Below are positions 37,016 to 46,367 of a stretch of DNA of 64,000 nucleotides, piece by piece. Under the pieces are notes generated by a model. It searched no databases. It saw nothing but the letters and a program-made list of their open reading frames with translations, and had not been told where the DNA came from. The DNA is from Alphaproteobacteria bacterium 46_93_T64 (GTDB lineage Bacteria; Pseudomonadota; Alphaproteobacteria; Sneathiellales; Sneathiellaceae): NCBI GenBank assembly GCA_002163135.1, contig MAAN01000035.1, positions 62,001 to 126,000 on the forward strand. The letters run 5' to 3'. The first letter of the stretch is position 1; the number at the start of each line of letters is the position of its first letter. Made by a program: the position numbers and the translations under genes.

Positions 37016-37049
37016 CTTGATTGACGCAAGGCTCCCCCATCACTACATT
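37016..37049 (+). promoter_or_regulatory. Heat-shock-like promoter of hrcA-grpE
   Basis: CTTGATT (37016) with CCCCAT 12 bases later resembles the classical sigma-32 pattern; overlapping it is TTGACG (37021-37026), a 17-base spacer and TACATT (37044-37049), a vegetative-type match. Either or both could serve. No CIRCE element is visible here. Confidence 0.45.
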
Positions 37050-37106
37050 TCATATGAAATCAGCCCGCTTAAACTAGGGCCAGAGTTAGGGTAAGAGACA
37101 ACTGTT

Positions 37107-38135
37107 ATGAAAATACAGGAACTAAATGAACGCAGCCGTGAAATCTTCCGCAATGTTGTGGAAACTTTTATGGAAACAGGTGAACCTGTGGGCTCGCGCA
37201 CCTTATCAAAACTGAATAAAGTAGAATTGTCTCCGGCCTCCATCCGAAACATAATGGCGGACCTTACAGATGCAGGATTATTGTATTCGCCTCATGTCTC
37301 AGCCGGCCGATTACCCACACAAGCAGGCATGCAGTTATTTGTGGACGGCCTGCTTGAAGTTGGCAACCTGACAGAGGCCGAACGCGCAGATATCAAAGCA
37401 CGTTGTGCGGTTGAGGGTAAAAACATCGACGAAGTTTTGAATGAAGCCTCAACAATGCTGTCAGGCCTCTCAAACTGTGCAAGCCTTGTCCTTGCACCAA
37501 AAAGCGATAGCCCCGTCAAACAGATTGAATTTATACGTCTAGGGTTTGACAAAGCTCTCGTGATTATTGTGACGGCTGATGGGCTCGTTGAAAATCGAAC
37601 AATTGAACTTCCAGCGGGCCTTTCGGTCACCGCTTTGCAGGAAGCTAGCAACTATCTCACACATCGTCTTGCCGGTAGAACGCTCCTTGAAGCGAGATCC
37701 GAGATTCACCAGGATATTACCAGCCATCAAGCACAATTGGATGAATTGACCGCTAGTGTGGTCGAATCAGGTATTGCAAGTTGGGGCGGAAAAGAAACGC
37801 TGATCGTGAAAGGCCATGCGAATCTTTTGCAAGACGTTCAAGCCATAGAGGACCTAGATAAGATAAAAGAGCTGTTTGACACCCTTGAAGCTGGACGAGA
37901 ACGCATTAAATTACTGGAATTAGCCGAAGGGGGAGATGGTGTACGCATTTTTATTGGATCGGAGAACAATCTTTTCTCGCTTTCTGGTACATCAATGATT
38001 ATTTCTCCTTATCAGAATAGCCGCAATCAGGTGGTCGGTGTCGTTGGCGTAATCGGTCCAACCCGTTTAAATTACGCCCGCATCATTCCCATGGTGGATT
38101 ATACTGCCAAGATCATCGGACGATTGCTGGATTAA
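37107..38135 (+). CDS. hrcA: Heat-inducible transcription repressor HrcA
   Basis: A 342-residue repressor with an N-terminal winged helix (ETFMETGEPVGSRTLSKL and SPASIRNIMADL) followed by the GAF-like and insert domains. HrcA binds CIRCE elements and needs GroEL to fold. It is followed by grpE 27 bases later, a common order. I found no CIRCE sequence (TTAGCACTC-N9-GAGTGCTAA) in this window, so its target is probably a groESL operon elsewhere. Confidence 0.95.
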   Translation: MKIQELNERSREIFRNVVETFMETGEPVGSRTLSKLNKVELSPASIRNIMADLTDAGLLYSPHVSAGRLPTQAGMQLFVDGLLEVGNLTEAERADIKARCAVEGKNIDEVLNEASTMLSGLSNCASLVLAPKSDSPVKQIEFIRLGFDKALVIIVTADGLVENRTIELPAGLSVTALQEASNYLTHRLAGRTLLEARSEIHQDITSHQAQLDELTASVVESGIASWGGKETLIVKGHANLLQDVQAIEDLDKIKELFDTLEAGRERIKLLELAEGGDGVRIFIGSENNLFSLSGTSMIISPYQNSRNQVVGVVGVIGPTRLNYARIIPMVDYTAKIIGRLLD

Positions 38136-38162
38136 ACGAAGTCGAGTTAGAAAGAGACGAAA

Positions 38163-38822
38163 ATGAACGATACAAACCCAAATTCCCCAGAAGATCCGGA
38201 AATGGAAGAGGGTATGGAAAATTCAACGCCAGAAGCGGAGCCCTTAGAATTAGAAGACATTGACGCCGCGACGATGGATGCTCTTTCTGAAGCTGAGGCT
38301 GCGACTGACGAAGTTGAACTTACTGTTGAAGATCAGCTGATCGAAGAAATTGCCGATTTGAAAGAAAAACTGCTTCGGGCCATGGCGGAAACACAGAATA
38401 TCCGTCGCCGTGCTGAAAAAGAAAAAGAAGACGCGCACAACTATGCGGTCACCAAATTTGCACGCGATATGCTCAGCGTATCAGACAACCTTCGCCGTGC
38501 CGTTGACAGTGTTCCAAACGAAGACCGTGAAATTGAAGCCATCAAGACCTTCCTAACTGGTGTTGAGATGACAGAATCTGAACTCCTCAGCACGATGACC
38601 AAACATAAAATTGAGTTCATCGCCGCAGAAGGTGCAAAGTTTGATCCCAATTTCCATCAAGCTATGTTTGAAATCGAGAATCTCGACGTTGAACCCGGAA
38701 CTATTTTGCAAGTGGTTCAGGCAGGCTATGTCATTGCCGGCCGGCTGCTTCGCCCATCCCTTGTTGGAATTGCCAAGGGCGGCAAAAAAGCATCTAGCAT
38801 TCATATCGACGAAAAAGCCTAA
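38163..38822 (+). CDS. grpE: Nucleotide exchange factor GrpE
   Basis: A 219-residue cochaperone. The first 60 residues are acidic and disordered, a long dimerising helix follows (about 60-120, with ETQNIRRRAEKEKEDAHNYA), then the beta-wing (GTILQVVQAGYVIAGRLLRPSLVGIAKG). GrpE releases ADP from DnaK, which is encoded 6 kb away. AGAAAGAGAC precedes the ATG. A clear terminator ends the hrcA-grpE unit. Confidence 0.95.
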   Translation: MNDTNPNSPEDPEMEEGMENSTPEAEPLELEDIDAATMDALSEAEAATDEVELTVEDQLIEEIADLKEKLLRAMAETQNIRRRAEKEKEDAHNYAVTKFARDMLSVSDNLRRAVDSVPNEDREIEAIKTFLTGVEMTESELLSTMTKHKIEFIAAEGAKFDPNFHQAMFEIENLDVEPGTILQVVQAGYVIAGRLLRPSLVGIAKGGKKASSIHIDEKA

Positions 38823-38848
38823 ACTTTCTAAAGTGTGGCTCAAAATTA

Positions 38849-38877
38849 AAACCGCTGGATATTCCAGCGGTTTTTTT
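38849..38877 (+). terminator. Intrinsic terminator after grpE
   Basis: AACCGCTGGA and TCCAGCGGTT form a perfect 10-base stem with loop TAT, followed by a run of T. It lies 27 bases past the grpE stop and also bounds the convergent MarR gene. Confidence 0.92.
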
Positions 38878-38891
38878 ATGCCTTCCCCGAC

Positions 38892-39380
38892 CTAATTACC
38901 TTCAAAATCTACAAGCAATTTACTCAACAATCCGTTTAGAACAAGATGTTCCTCGTCCGTCAGGCTCGCCACTAGTCGCGCCTGAGTTTGAACATGCTCA
39001 TTCACGGCTACGTCAATTACAGCAAGTCCTTTCTGACTTAGCGATATGATCACGCTTCGGCCATCTTCGGGATTGTGTTTTCGCTCCACCAACCCAGTTT
39101 TTACAAGCTGATCTACCCGATTGGTCATCGTTCCCGACGTCACCATCATAGTTGCGAGCAAATCCCCTGGGGACAACGCGTAAGGTGCACCCGATCTTCT
39201 TAAAGTGGCCAATACATCAAAGCTCGCACTATTGAGATTGTGAGCTGCAAATGTTTTGTCCATACCATGAGCAAAATGCTGTGCAATTCGCTTCACACGA
39301 CCAATTAGGCTCATGGGGTTCACATCAAGATCAGGCCGTTCCCTGTTCCACTGCGATATTATTCGATCAATTTTATCCAT
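38892..39380 (-). CDS. MarR family transcription regulator
   Basis: A 162-residue winged-helix dimer regulator. SFDVLATLRRSGAPYALSPGDLLATMMVTSGTMTNRVDQL (here only its ends matter: SFDVLATL...TNRVDQL) is the recognition helix region and ERKHNPEDGRSVIISLSQKG the wing. It is divergent from a DMT exporter, with two perfect 18-base palindromes between the genes, so it very likely represses both itself and the exporter. The ligand is unknown, but exporter-linked MarR proteins usually respond to the exported compound. Confidence 0.93.
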   Translation of the reverse strand: MDKIDRIISQWNRERPDLDVNPMSLIGRVKRIAQHFAHGMDKTFAAHNLNSASFDVLATLRRSGAPYALSPGDLLATMMVTSGTMTNRVDQLVKTGLVERKHNPEDGRSVIISLSQKGLAVIDVAVNEHVQTQARLVASLTDEEHLVLNGLLSKLLVDFEGN

Positions 39381-39396
39381 AAAAAAACTTACGAAT

Positions 39397-39448
39397 AATT
39401 TATCTTGACGTCAAGATATATTGAAGTATCTTGACGTCAAGATAAATT
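39397..39448. promoter_or_regulatory. Two identical 18-base MarR operators
   Basis: TATCTTGACGTCAAGATA, a perfect palindrome, occurs at 39401-39418 and again at 39427-39444, centres 26 bases apart. The whole 52-base block is itself close to a palindrome, beginning AATTTATC and ending GATAAATT. It covers the gap between the MarR gene and the DMT exporter gene, so bound repressor would block both promoters. Confidence 0.9.
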
Positions 39449-39462
39449 GATGGAGACACATA

Positions 39463-40344
39463 ATGGCCCGAAAACTTGACGTGATACTAACTGCAATCGC
39501 CCCTGCGATCTGGGGCAGCTCTTATTTGATCACAACTGAAATGCTCCCTGCTGGATACCCACTAACAGTGGCTATGCTACGGGCATTGCCTGCTGGTCTC
39601 CTTCTACTTTTACTGGTTCGCCAACTTCCAAAAGGGGGCTGGTGGCTTAAGGTATTTATCCTGGGCGCCTTGAATTTTTCGGTTTTCTGGTGGTTACTCT
39701 TTGAAGCCGCTTACCGTCTTCCCGGCGGAGTCGCCGCAACTGTGGGCGCGATCCAACCTCTAATCGTCATATTTATAGCTCGAATGCTTTTGGGATCCGC
39801 TATTCGGGGCATTGCAGTCATTGCAGCCGTTACAGGGATTGGCGGTGTCGCGCTTTTAACTCTATCGCAGTCTGCCGCACTCGATCCTGTTGGAATTATT
39901 GCTGGTTTGGTTGGCGCACTCTCAATGGGGTGCGGCACAGTTTTAAGCCGCCATTGGCAACCCCCAGTATCGCTTCTAACATTCACAGCTTGGCAGCTAA
40001 CTGCCGGCGGCATTCTGTTACTTCCCGCGGCTTTTCTACTAGAACCCGCTCTACCGAGTTTAACCAATACCAATCTTCTAGGATTTGCCTATCTTGGTCT
40101 AATTGGTGCCGCGATCACTTACGTACTCTGGTTTAGAGGGATTTCGAAACTGGAGCCTTCAGTTGTCTCATCCTTGGGATTTTTAAGTCCGGTGATGGCA
40201 GTCACCTTGGGGTGGTTGGTCCTGAACCAAAGTCTTGGAGTGTCTCAAATTCTCGCAATCGCCATCGTCCTTACAAGTGTTTGGCTCAGTCAAAAAAAGA
40301 TCAAATTTTCACTGCATTCCCCCCTTGCAACCCTAATAAAATAA
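39463..40344 (+). CDS. DMT superfamily exporter (EamA domain)
   Basis: A 293-residue inner-membrane protein with about ten membrane segments in two EamA repeats. It starts MARKLDVILTAIAPAIWGSSY and has the typical EPALPSLT and GLIGAAITYVLWFRG motifs. It is driven from the shared MarR operator region and followed 26 bases later by an NAD(P)-binding protein, probably co-transcribed. The regulator, the exporter and the Rossmann protein suggest a small efflux-and-detoxification unit; the compound is not identifiable. Confidence 0.88.
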   Translation: MARKLDVILTAIAPAIWGSSYLITTEMLPAGYPLTVAMLRALPAGLLLLLLVRQLPKGGWWLKVFILGALNFSVFWWLLFEAAYRLPGGVAATVGAIQPLIVIFIARMLLGSAIRGIAVIAAVTGIGGVALLTLSQSAALDPVGIIAGLVGALSMGCGTVLSRHWQPPVSLLTFTAWQLTAGGILLLPAAFLLEPALPSLTNTNLLGFAYLGLIGAAITYVLWFRGISKLEPSVVSSLGFLSPVMAVTLGWLVLNQSLGVSQILAIAIVLTSVWLSQKKIKFSLHSPLATLIK

Positions 40345-40370
40345 CCCCCACAGAATAAAGGATTAAGGCT

Positions 40371-41012
40371 ATGCGTATTACAATATTTGGAGCCGCTGGA
40401 GATGTCGGAAGCCGTATCGCAACAGAAGCCGTATCTCGCGGACATGATGTAACTGCAGTAGTTAGAAGAGCCGAGCAAATCACAGAATTACCTAACACAC
40501 TTTCCGGCCAGTTAGCAGATGCCGCAAATTCGGCTTCTGTTGCAAAATTTGGCGAAGGACAGGACCTCATCATCTCTGCCATTAGGCCGCCAGAAGGAAG
40601 TGAGTATCTTCTACCAGAACTCACAAAATCCGTGCTCGACGGTGCGGCAAAAGCGAACACACGTGTCCTAATTGTAGGCGGAGCAGCTAGCCTGAAAGTA
40701 CCGGGTCTAAATGGTCATACAGTGTTATCTGCACCAGATTTTCTACCGCTCTCTGTTGTCAATATTGCCCGCGCCTGCCAAGAACAATTTGAGATTATCA
40801 AATCAGAAACGGAAGTTAACTGGTCCTACCTCTGCCCACCAGCAATGCTTACGCCAGGAATTCGAACTGGGAAATACAGGTTAGGGTCTGATGAACTGGT
40901 AGTCGATACAGATGGTTTATCTGCCATTTCCATGGAAGATTTCGCAGTCGCAATGCTGGATGAAGCTGAGCACCCTCTGCACACAAGAAAAAGGTTCACC
41001 GCGGCCTACTAG
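40371..41012 (+). CDS. NAD(P)-binding NmrA/YwnB-like oxidoreductase
   Basis: A 213-residue Rossmann-fold protein. The glycine motif GAAGDVGSR (about residues 7-15) starts the fold and VVRRAEQ is consistent with NADP preference. Members with this layout (YwnB, YhhX-type epimerase-like) are often flavin or quinone reductases or redox sensors. It follows the MarR-controlled exporter and probably shares its transcript. A weak hairpin with a GAAA loop (41030-41051) lies after it. Confidence 0.85.
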   Translation: MRITIFGAAGDVGSRIATEAVSRGHDVTAVVRRAEQITELPNTLSGQLADAANSASVAKFGEGQDLIISAIRPPEGSEYLLPELTKSVLDGAAKANTRVLIVGGAASLKVPGLNGHTVLSAPDFLPLSVVNIARACQEQFEIIKSETEVNWSYLCPPAMLTPGIRTGKYRLGSDELVVDTDGLSAISMEDFAVAMLDEAEHPLHTRKRFTAAY

Positions 41013-41029
41013 ATAAATTCACGTTCTGG

Positions 41030-41051
41030 GCTGCTGAGGAAACTCAACAGC
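41030..41051. terminator. Hairpin with GAAA tetraloop between convergent genes
   Basis: GCTGCTGAG, loop GAAA and CTCAACAGC pair with one mismatch between the Rossmann-protein stop and the convergent binding-protein stop. There is no T-run, so terminator function is uncertain. Confidence 0.3.
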
Positions 41052-41064
41052 TCAGATATCGTAA

Positions 41065-41835
41065 TTAGCGGTATCTCGCATGAATTTCAGCTACTTTTCC
41101 ATTTTTTTGCAACTCTCTAAATCCCTGATTAAATCGTTTCAGAAGCTCCTTGGTTCCAGGCCACTTTTTGCTGAAACACAAATGGTAAGGACGAGAAGCC
41201 AGATCTATGAGCGGAATAAAATCAAGCTGACTAATCATTCCCTCTTGAACTGCTAAAAACTGGCCTGTCTCCATTGTCAGGAACAGACCATCGATCCTGT
41301 CGTTGCGCAGCATTGGAAAGGCATTATCAAGCAATGGAATCTTGAAATATGGAATCTCGAGCTCTTCTAGATGTTTGTTCGATGCATATCCAGCAATTGA
41401 TCCTATGTTCATTTTCTTTAAATCTTCTCGCGTAGAGATCTGAAAATCGGAACGGTTTTTCTTTACGATCACGCCTTGCGTCGTGTAGCTAATGGGCGTC
41501 GAATAGCGAAAAAATTCTTCACGTTCAACTGAATGGCCGCATGAAAACATGCCTGTGGCATTTCCACTTTTTGCACTCTCAACGACCCGCTTCCAAGGCC
41601 GGAACTCGATACTGATCGGTATATTCAAGTGTTTAAATACGGCCTGAATAACCTCAACATCAAAGCCGTGCGCTTCTCCGCTCAGATTTACGAATTCGTA
41701 TGGCGGATAATTGTCTGCAAGAAAAACCAATTTTTGTGCATAAGAAAAACGTATTGATCCCATACATAAGGCAACGGCAATCGCCGCAATCGCAAATACA
41801 TGTTTCCATTGGCATCGGAAACGTTTCGATTTCAT
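41065..41835 (-). CDS. Amino-acid-type periplasmic substrate-binding protein (family 3)
   Basis: A 256-residue SBP_bac_3 protein with a hydrophobic leader (about residues 10-33, before QKLVFLADNYPPYEFV). The PPYEFVNLSGEAHGFDVEVI type of start and GMFSCGHSVEREEFF are typical of the polar amino-acid or lytic-type group. No permease gene is beside it. Many such stand-alone proteins in marine bacteria are of unknown role. The signal may be an uncleaved anchor. Confidence 0.82.
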   Translation of the reverse strand: MKSKRFRCQWKHVFAIAAIAVALCMGSIRFSYAQKLVFLADNYPPYEFVNLSGEAHGFDVEVIQAVFKHLNIPISIEFRPWKRVVESAKSGNATGMFSCGHSVEREEFFRYSTPISYTTQGVIVKKNRSDFQISTREDLKKMNIGSIAGYASNKHLEELEIPYFKIPLLDNAFPMLRNDRIDGLFLTMETGQFLAVQEGMISQLDFIPLIDLASRPYHLCFSKKWPGTKELLKRFNQGFRELQKNGKVAEIHARYR

Positions 41836-41935
41836 CTAAAACCCCGGGTCAGTCCAAGCACTATACTACTTATAAATTATATACGCCAAATGGGATAGTC
41901 TTTTACCGCCTACTTTAAGAAAGCTGGCTTTTCGC

Positions 41936-42532
41936 TTAAACCAAAATGCTATTCAAGGTCAAATCAATGAGACGACGAGAGTCTGTCCACGGATAATCCC
42001 CTATTGTATTGGAACAGAGCGCAGCACCAATCATTGTAACGATCAAGACATCCGCTTTTGATTTGATGTCGCTGCCATTGGGCGAGGCTGCTTCGACCAA
42101 GCCGTAGAAGTATTTAAAATGAGCTCGCGTTTTGTCATCTTGAATAAAAGTTCCGACATCTGTTCGCGTAATGTCATTGGATATGAATACCATACGAAAA
42201 TGATCCGGATGCTCCAACCAATAGTCAGTAAATTGGTAGGCTGCTGTTCTCAACCGTTCCGCCGGCGCGTCGATATGCTTAAGGTTCGCTTCAATTTCTT
42301 TAAACACCCCGCCAAGAACTGCTGCCCATAAGTGCTTCAATATTTCGATTTTTCCATCGAAATGAGCATAAATAGTCATTGGAGCACACCCAACCTCCCC
42401 CGCAAGACGGCGGATTGAAACAGCATCATAGCCTTCTTCTTGAAATAACTTCAAAGCCTGAGCTGAGATTTTTGATCGTGTTTGTTCAAATTGCTCCGCA
42501 CTACGAGGACGGCGTCCAGTTTTCCCTGACAT
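41936..42532 (-). CDS. TetR family transcription regulator
   Basis: A 198-residue repressor. The N-terminal helix-turn-helix is SIRRLAGEVGCAPMTIYAHFDGKIEIL, here identified by its ends SIRRLAGEVG and MTIYAHF; the C-terminal domain is the WHG-like type (DHFRMVFISNDITRTDV). It faces a DUF4345 gene across a 159-base gap with a pair of identical inverted operators, so it most likely represses itself and that gene. Confidence 0.92.
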   Translation of the reverse strand: MSGKTGRRPRSAEQFEQTRSKISAQALKLFQEEGYDAVSIRRLAGEVGCAPMTIYAHFDGKIEILKHLWAAVLGGVFKEIEANLKHIDAPAERLRTAAYQFTDYWLEHPDHFRMVFISNDITRTDVGTFIQDDKTRAHFKYFYGLVEAASPNGSDIKSKADVLIVTMIGAALCSNTIGDYPWTDSRRLIDLTLNSILV

Positions 42533-42582
42533 TCGTTAATCTCCACAATTAGCCATTACAAAGATCTGACAGATCCTATTTT

Positions 42583-42648
42583 ATTAGTACGCGTTATATT
42601 TAACTATTGACTTCTCTGCAATGCATGATTTATAGAACGCGTACTAAT
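42583..42648. promoter_or_regulatory. Paired inverted TetR operators with divergent promoters
   Basis: ATTAGTACGCGTT (42583-42595) and its exact reverse complement AACGCGTACTAAT (42636-42648) lie 53 bases apart centre to centre, about five helix turns. Between them are a rightward promoter, TTGACT (42607-42612) with a 17-base spacer to TTATAG (42630-42635), and, on the other strand, TTGCAG, 17 bases, TATAAC. Each -10 is next to or under one operator, so one regulator can control both. Confidence 0.8.
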
Positions 42649-42691
42649 TAATTAAATATCGAAGAGATTCATTGTCACAAGGGGCTTCAAA

Positions 42692-43102
42692 ATGAGAACC
42701 ACAATCGCACTCAAACTGGTTATTCTGCTGATCGGCATCGCCATCATGTTTTTGGGATTGAACATTGGCCTAGGCGGAATAAGAACCCTTGGTTGGCAAA
42801 TACCGCAGAATTTCCTTAACGTCACAGACGCCTTAACATTCCAGACACAGGACAATCACATTCGATTTATCGGTGGAGTCTGGTTCGGTATCGGGATGAT
42901 ATTTGCATTAAGTACATTAGCTCTCGCAAAGTTACGACCAACACTGATTTCCCTGTGTGCAATTATTGCAGTGGCAGGCCTGTTCAGGTTTAGCATTTTG
43001 GACACTGACGTAATATTCAGTGCCGCCATTCTTCCGTCACTTGTATTCGAACTGTTAGGATTTCCGTTGCTTGCAATATGGTTGTATCGCTCAAAATTAT
43101 GA
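42692..43102 (+). CDS. DUF4345 membrane protein
   Basis: A 136-residue protein with four hydrophobic segments (about 7-27, 60-80, 87-105 and 113-131) that fits the DUF4345 family. NHIRFIGGVWFGIGM and FRFSILDTDVIF are family-like blocks. The role is unknown. It is divergent from a TetR gene with shared operators and is the likely target. It overlaps the convergent rarD gene by 6 bases. Confidence 0.85.
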   Translation: MRTTIALKLVILLIGIAIMFLGLNIGLGGIRTLGWQIPQNFLNVTDALTFQTQDNHIRFIGGVWFGIGMIFALSTLALAKLRPTLISLCAIIAVAGLFRFSILDTDVIFSAAILPSLVFELLGFPLLAIWLYRSKL

Positions 43103-44047
43103 GGACTTACGGCCTCGAGAGCGAAGGCCGTCCCAAGTATAAATCAGCAATCCTGCCCATATCAGCGAAAACGCTGCGAACTGTGCTTGTGAGAAATCTT
43201 CCTTGAATATGAAAATCGCCCAGATTATATGCATTGTGGGCGCCACATATTGCAATATTCCAACAGTCGTTAGCCGTAGCCGCTGGGCACCAAATGAAAA
43301 TAGGATAAGAGGAACCGCTGTTACGAAGCCCGTGCCTGCGAGCAAAAGGAGGGTATCAATTTCGTAGAATTGACCGCTTAAACTACCGCCATGCAGAGTA
43401 CCGGACAAAGTAAGATACCCAATATATGCAAAAGATATAGGGAACAAAAGTCCAGTTTCGATCGTAAGACCGACAACAGATTCTGCTTGCACCTTCTTTC
43501 GAAGCAGCCCGTAAAAACCGAAGGAAAAGCCGAGAACCAAGGACACCCACGGCAAACTGCCCATAAGGACAGTCATAATTAAAACAGCCAGTGTTGCTAA
43601 TCCGATGGCAAGCCCTTGCCAACGATTAAGCCGTTCTCCTAGAAAGAGCATACCAAGGCCAACATTCACCAGCGGATTAATATAGTATCCAAGACTAGCC
43701 TCAAGTACCCGGTCATTGGTAATAGCCCAAACAAACGTTACCCAATTAAGAGCGATTACCGACGTGGATGCTAGAAAGATAAGCATGGTCTTGCGATCTT
43801 TTAAAGCTGCAAATACTCGGGAAAACCTGCCTGTAAAGGTAATGATAATCAACACTAACAACAGGGACCACACGATCCGATTAGCCAAAATTTCTAAGAC
43901 TGGGATATCGCCCAACAATTTGAAATATAGCGGAAAAACACCCCACAATAAAAAAGCAGACAATGCCGCGAGGAGGCCTTGCTGTCGATCTTTTTTGGCA
44001 GCAGCAATAGATGTGCTGGTTGCGTTATTTGCGGAAGAATCGGTCAC
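43097..44047 (-). CDS. rarD: RarD-type EamA transporter
   Basis: A 316-residue DMT protein of the RarD family, with about ten membrane segments. AALSAFLLWGVFPLYFKLL and LAGTGFVTAVPLILFSFGA are RarD-type blocks; the WGVFPLYFKLL motif is the best marker. The start is most likely GTG at 44047 with AGGA 7 bases upstream (then TDSSANNATS); a longer in-frame ATG at 44092 lacks such a site. RarD is linked to chloramphenicol-sensitivity phenotypes but its substrate is unknown. Confidence 0.9.
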   Translation of the reverse strand: MTDSSANNATSTSIAAAKKDRQQGLLAALSAFLLWGVFPLYFKLLGDIPVLEILANRIVWSLLLVLIIITFTGRFSRVFAALKDRKTMLIFLASTSVIALNWVTFVWAITNDRVLEASLGYYINPLVNVGLGMLFLGERLNRWQGLAIGLATLAVLIMTVLMGSLPWVSLVLGFSFGFYGLLRKKVQAESVVGLTIETGLLFPISFAYIGYLTLSGTLHGGSLSGQFYEIDTLLLLAGTGFVTAVPLILFSFGAQRLRLTTVGILQYVAPTMHIIWAIFIFKEDFSQAQFAAFSLIWAGLLIYTWDGLRSRGRKSS

Positions 44048-44223
44048 GGGGATATCCTGAAACTGGACATAAAAAAGGAATATCCATTCCAACTAACAGA
44101 AGGCCGATAAAGCGTAAAGCGAATAAACCTGTGTATCAGAACGCCGAAACAACTATTTTGAAACCTATTTTATCCAGAATCTGCCTGCCCACTGGAAAAG
44201 AAGTGTCGATTACACACAGGGCT

Positions 44224-44252
44224 CTTGCACAGTTTCTGCATCACACCTATAT
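44224..44252 (+). promoter_or_regulatory. RpoH-type promoter of dnaK
   Basis: CTTGCA (44224-44229), a 17-base spacer and CTATAT (44247-44252) fit the alphaproteobacterial RpoH consensus, 90 bases ahead of dnaK. No CIRCE element is nearby. Confidence 0.7.
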
Positions 44253-44341
44253 AAACGTCATAAAGTAACAAACTCCAATCCTGGGGATCTTTGCGGTGCA
44301 AAAAATGGCTGCAAGGATTTGCCAATATAATCGAGGATAAA

Positions 44342-46267
44342 ATGGCTAAAGTAATTGGTATTGATCTTGGTACCACAAACTCTTGTATTGCTGTCATGGA
44401 CGGTAAGGACCCTAAAGTTGTGGAAAATGCGGAAGGCGCCCGCACGACACCTTCAATCGTGGCCTTCACTGAAGATGGCGACAAGCTTGTCGGTCAAGCC
44501 GCAAAACGCCAAGCGGTCACAAACCCTGAAAACACACTGTTCGCTATCAAGCGTTTGATCGGTCGCCGTTTTGACGACAAGGCAACGCAAAAAGATATCA
44601 ATATGGTTCCCTTTAACATCATCAAAGCAGACAATGATGATGCGTGGGTGGAAAGCCGCGGAACCAACTATTCACCAAGTCAGGTCTCTGCTTTCATTTT
44701 GCAAAAAATGAAAGAAACAGCGGAAAACTTCCTTGGTGAAAACGTAACGCAGGCTGTTATTACTGTTCCAGCCTACTTCAACGATGCACAGCGCCAGGCA
44801 ACGAAAGATGCCGGTAAAATTGCTGGTCTTGAAGTATTGCGGATTATCAACGAGCCGACTGCAGCGGCCCTTGCTTATGGCATGGACAAAAAAGACCAGA
44901 AAATTGCTGTTTTCGATCTTGGCGGCGGTACATTCGACGTTTCCGTCCTTGAAATCGGCGACGGCGTTTTTGAAGTACATTCAACAAACGGTGACACTTT
45001 CCTTGGTGGTGAAGACTTCGACATGAAGTTGGTTGACTACCTTGCAAGTGAATTCCAAAAAGAAAATGGAATTGATCTTCGCGGCGACAAAATGGCGCTC
45101 CAACGCCTGAAAGAAGCTGCAGAGAAAGCTAAAATCGAGCTTTCATCCACGCAAGCCACAGAAATCAATCTGCCGTTTATTACTGCAGACGCTTCTGGTC
45201 CAAAGCATATGCAGCTTAAGCTGACACGTTCTCAGTTTGAGAATTTAGTGGAAGATCTGATCAAGCGCACATTGCCTCCTTGTGAGAAAGCATTGAAAGA
45301 TGCTGGCATGCAAAAAGGCGAAATCGACGAAGTTATTCTCGTTGGTGGTATGAGCCGTATGCCTAAGGTTCAGGAAATCGTTCAGAACTTCTTTGGATGT
45401 GAGCCTCATAAAGGTGTGAACCCTGATGAAGTTGTTGCCATGGGCGCGGCTATTCAGGCTGGTGTCTTGCAAGGCGATGTTAAAGACGTTCTTCTTTTGG
45501 ATGTGACACCTCTGTCACTTGGTATTGAAACATTGGGCGGAGTATTTACACGTCTAATCGACCGCAATACGACAATTCCTACAAAGAAAAGCCAGACTTT
45601 CTCAACTGCTGAAGATAACCAGTCGGCTGTAACCATCCGGGTCTTCCAGGGTGAACGTGAAATGGCTGCCGACAATAAGATCCTTGGAAACTTTGATCTG
45701 TCAGAAATTCCATCAGCACCACGCGGTGTTCCACAAATTGAAGTGACCTTCGATATCGATGCCAACGGCATTGTGAATGTGTCCGCGAAAGATAAAGGAA
45801 CTGGTAAAGAGCAGAAAGTTCAGATCCAGGCATCAAGCGGTCTAAGCGATGACGATATTGATCGCATGGTTAAGGAAGCCGAAGAATTTGCGGCTGACGA
45901 CAAAGTGAAAAAGGAACAGGTCGAAGTTCACAATCAGGCTGACAGCCTTATTCACACAACTGAAAAAACCATGTCCGATATGGCTGACAAACTTGATGAT
46001 GATGTAAAGGGCCCAGTTCAAACAGCCCTTGACGCGCTGAAAGAAGTCAAAGAATCTGCGGATATCGACGATGTAAAAGCCAAAATGGAAGCCTTGCAAG
46101 AAGCGTCCATGAAACTTGGCGAAGCAGTTTATGCACAAGCTCAAGCTGAAGGCGCTGCCGAAGGCGAAGGCACTGAGGCTTCCGGCGAAGAAGCACCTGC
46201 TGCTGACGACGATGATGTTGTTGATGCCGACTTCGAAGAAGTCGAAGATGACAAAAAAGATAAATAA
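44342..46267 (+). CDS. dnaK: Molecular chaperone DnaK (Hsp70)
   Basis: A 641-residue ATP-driven chaperone. The nucleotide-binding half starts [15 protein letters not shown] and has [12 protein letters not shown] and [10 protein letters not shown]; the substrate domain ([14 protein letters not shown]) and an acidic C-terminal end ([16 protein letters not shown]) follow. GAGG is 6 bases upstream of the ATG. dnaJ follows 100 bases later. Together with GrpE it forms the central folding machine. Confidence 0.98.
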   Translation: MAKVIGIDLGTTNSCIAVMDGKDPKVVENAEGARTTPSIVAFTEDGDKLVGQAAKRQAVTNPENTLFAIKRLIGRRFDDKATQKDINMVPFNIIKADNDDAWVESRGTNYSPSQVSAFILQKMKETAENFLGENVTQAVITVPAYFNDAQRQATKDAGKIAGLEVLRIINEPTAAALAYGMDKKDQKIAVFDLGGGTFDVSVLEIGDGVFEVHSTNGDTFLGGEDFDMKLVDYLASEFQKENGIDLRGDKMALQRLKEAAEKAKIELSSTQATEINLPFITADASGPKHMQLKLTRSQFENLVEDLIKRTLPPCEKALKDAGMQKGEIDEVILVGGMSRMPKVQEIVQNFFGCEPHKGVNPDEVVAMGAAIQAGVLQGDVKDVLLLDVTPLSLGIETLGGVFTRLIDRNTTIPTKKSQTFSTAEDNQSAVTIRVFQGEREMAADNKILGNFDLSEIPSAPRGVPQIEVTFDIDANGIVNVSAKDKGTGKEQKVQIQASSGLSDDDIDRMVKEAEEFAADDKVKKEQVEVHNQADSLIHTTEKTMSDMADKLDDDVKGPVQTALDALKEVKESADIDDVKAKMEALQEASMKLGEAVYAQAQAEGAAEGEGTEASGEEAPAADDDDVVDADFEEVEDDKKDK

Positions 46268-46367
46268 GGCCGGACAGTCTGTTTACAGGCTGCACATCCT
46301 TTAAGGTAAACGACCGCTCCGGCTTGGGAAATCCAGTCCGGGGCGGCATTTAGTTGAGCAGAACCTT

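Noticed and set aside
46268-46367. Possible hairpin or separate promoter between dnaK and dnaJ
   Set aside because: No convincing stem or promoter pair; the two are treated as one unit.
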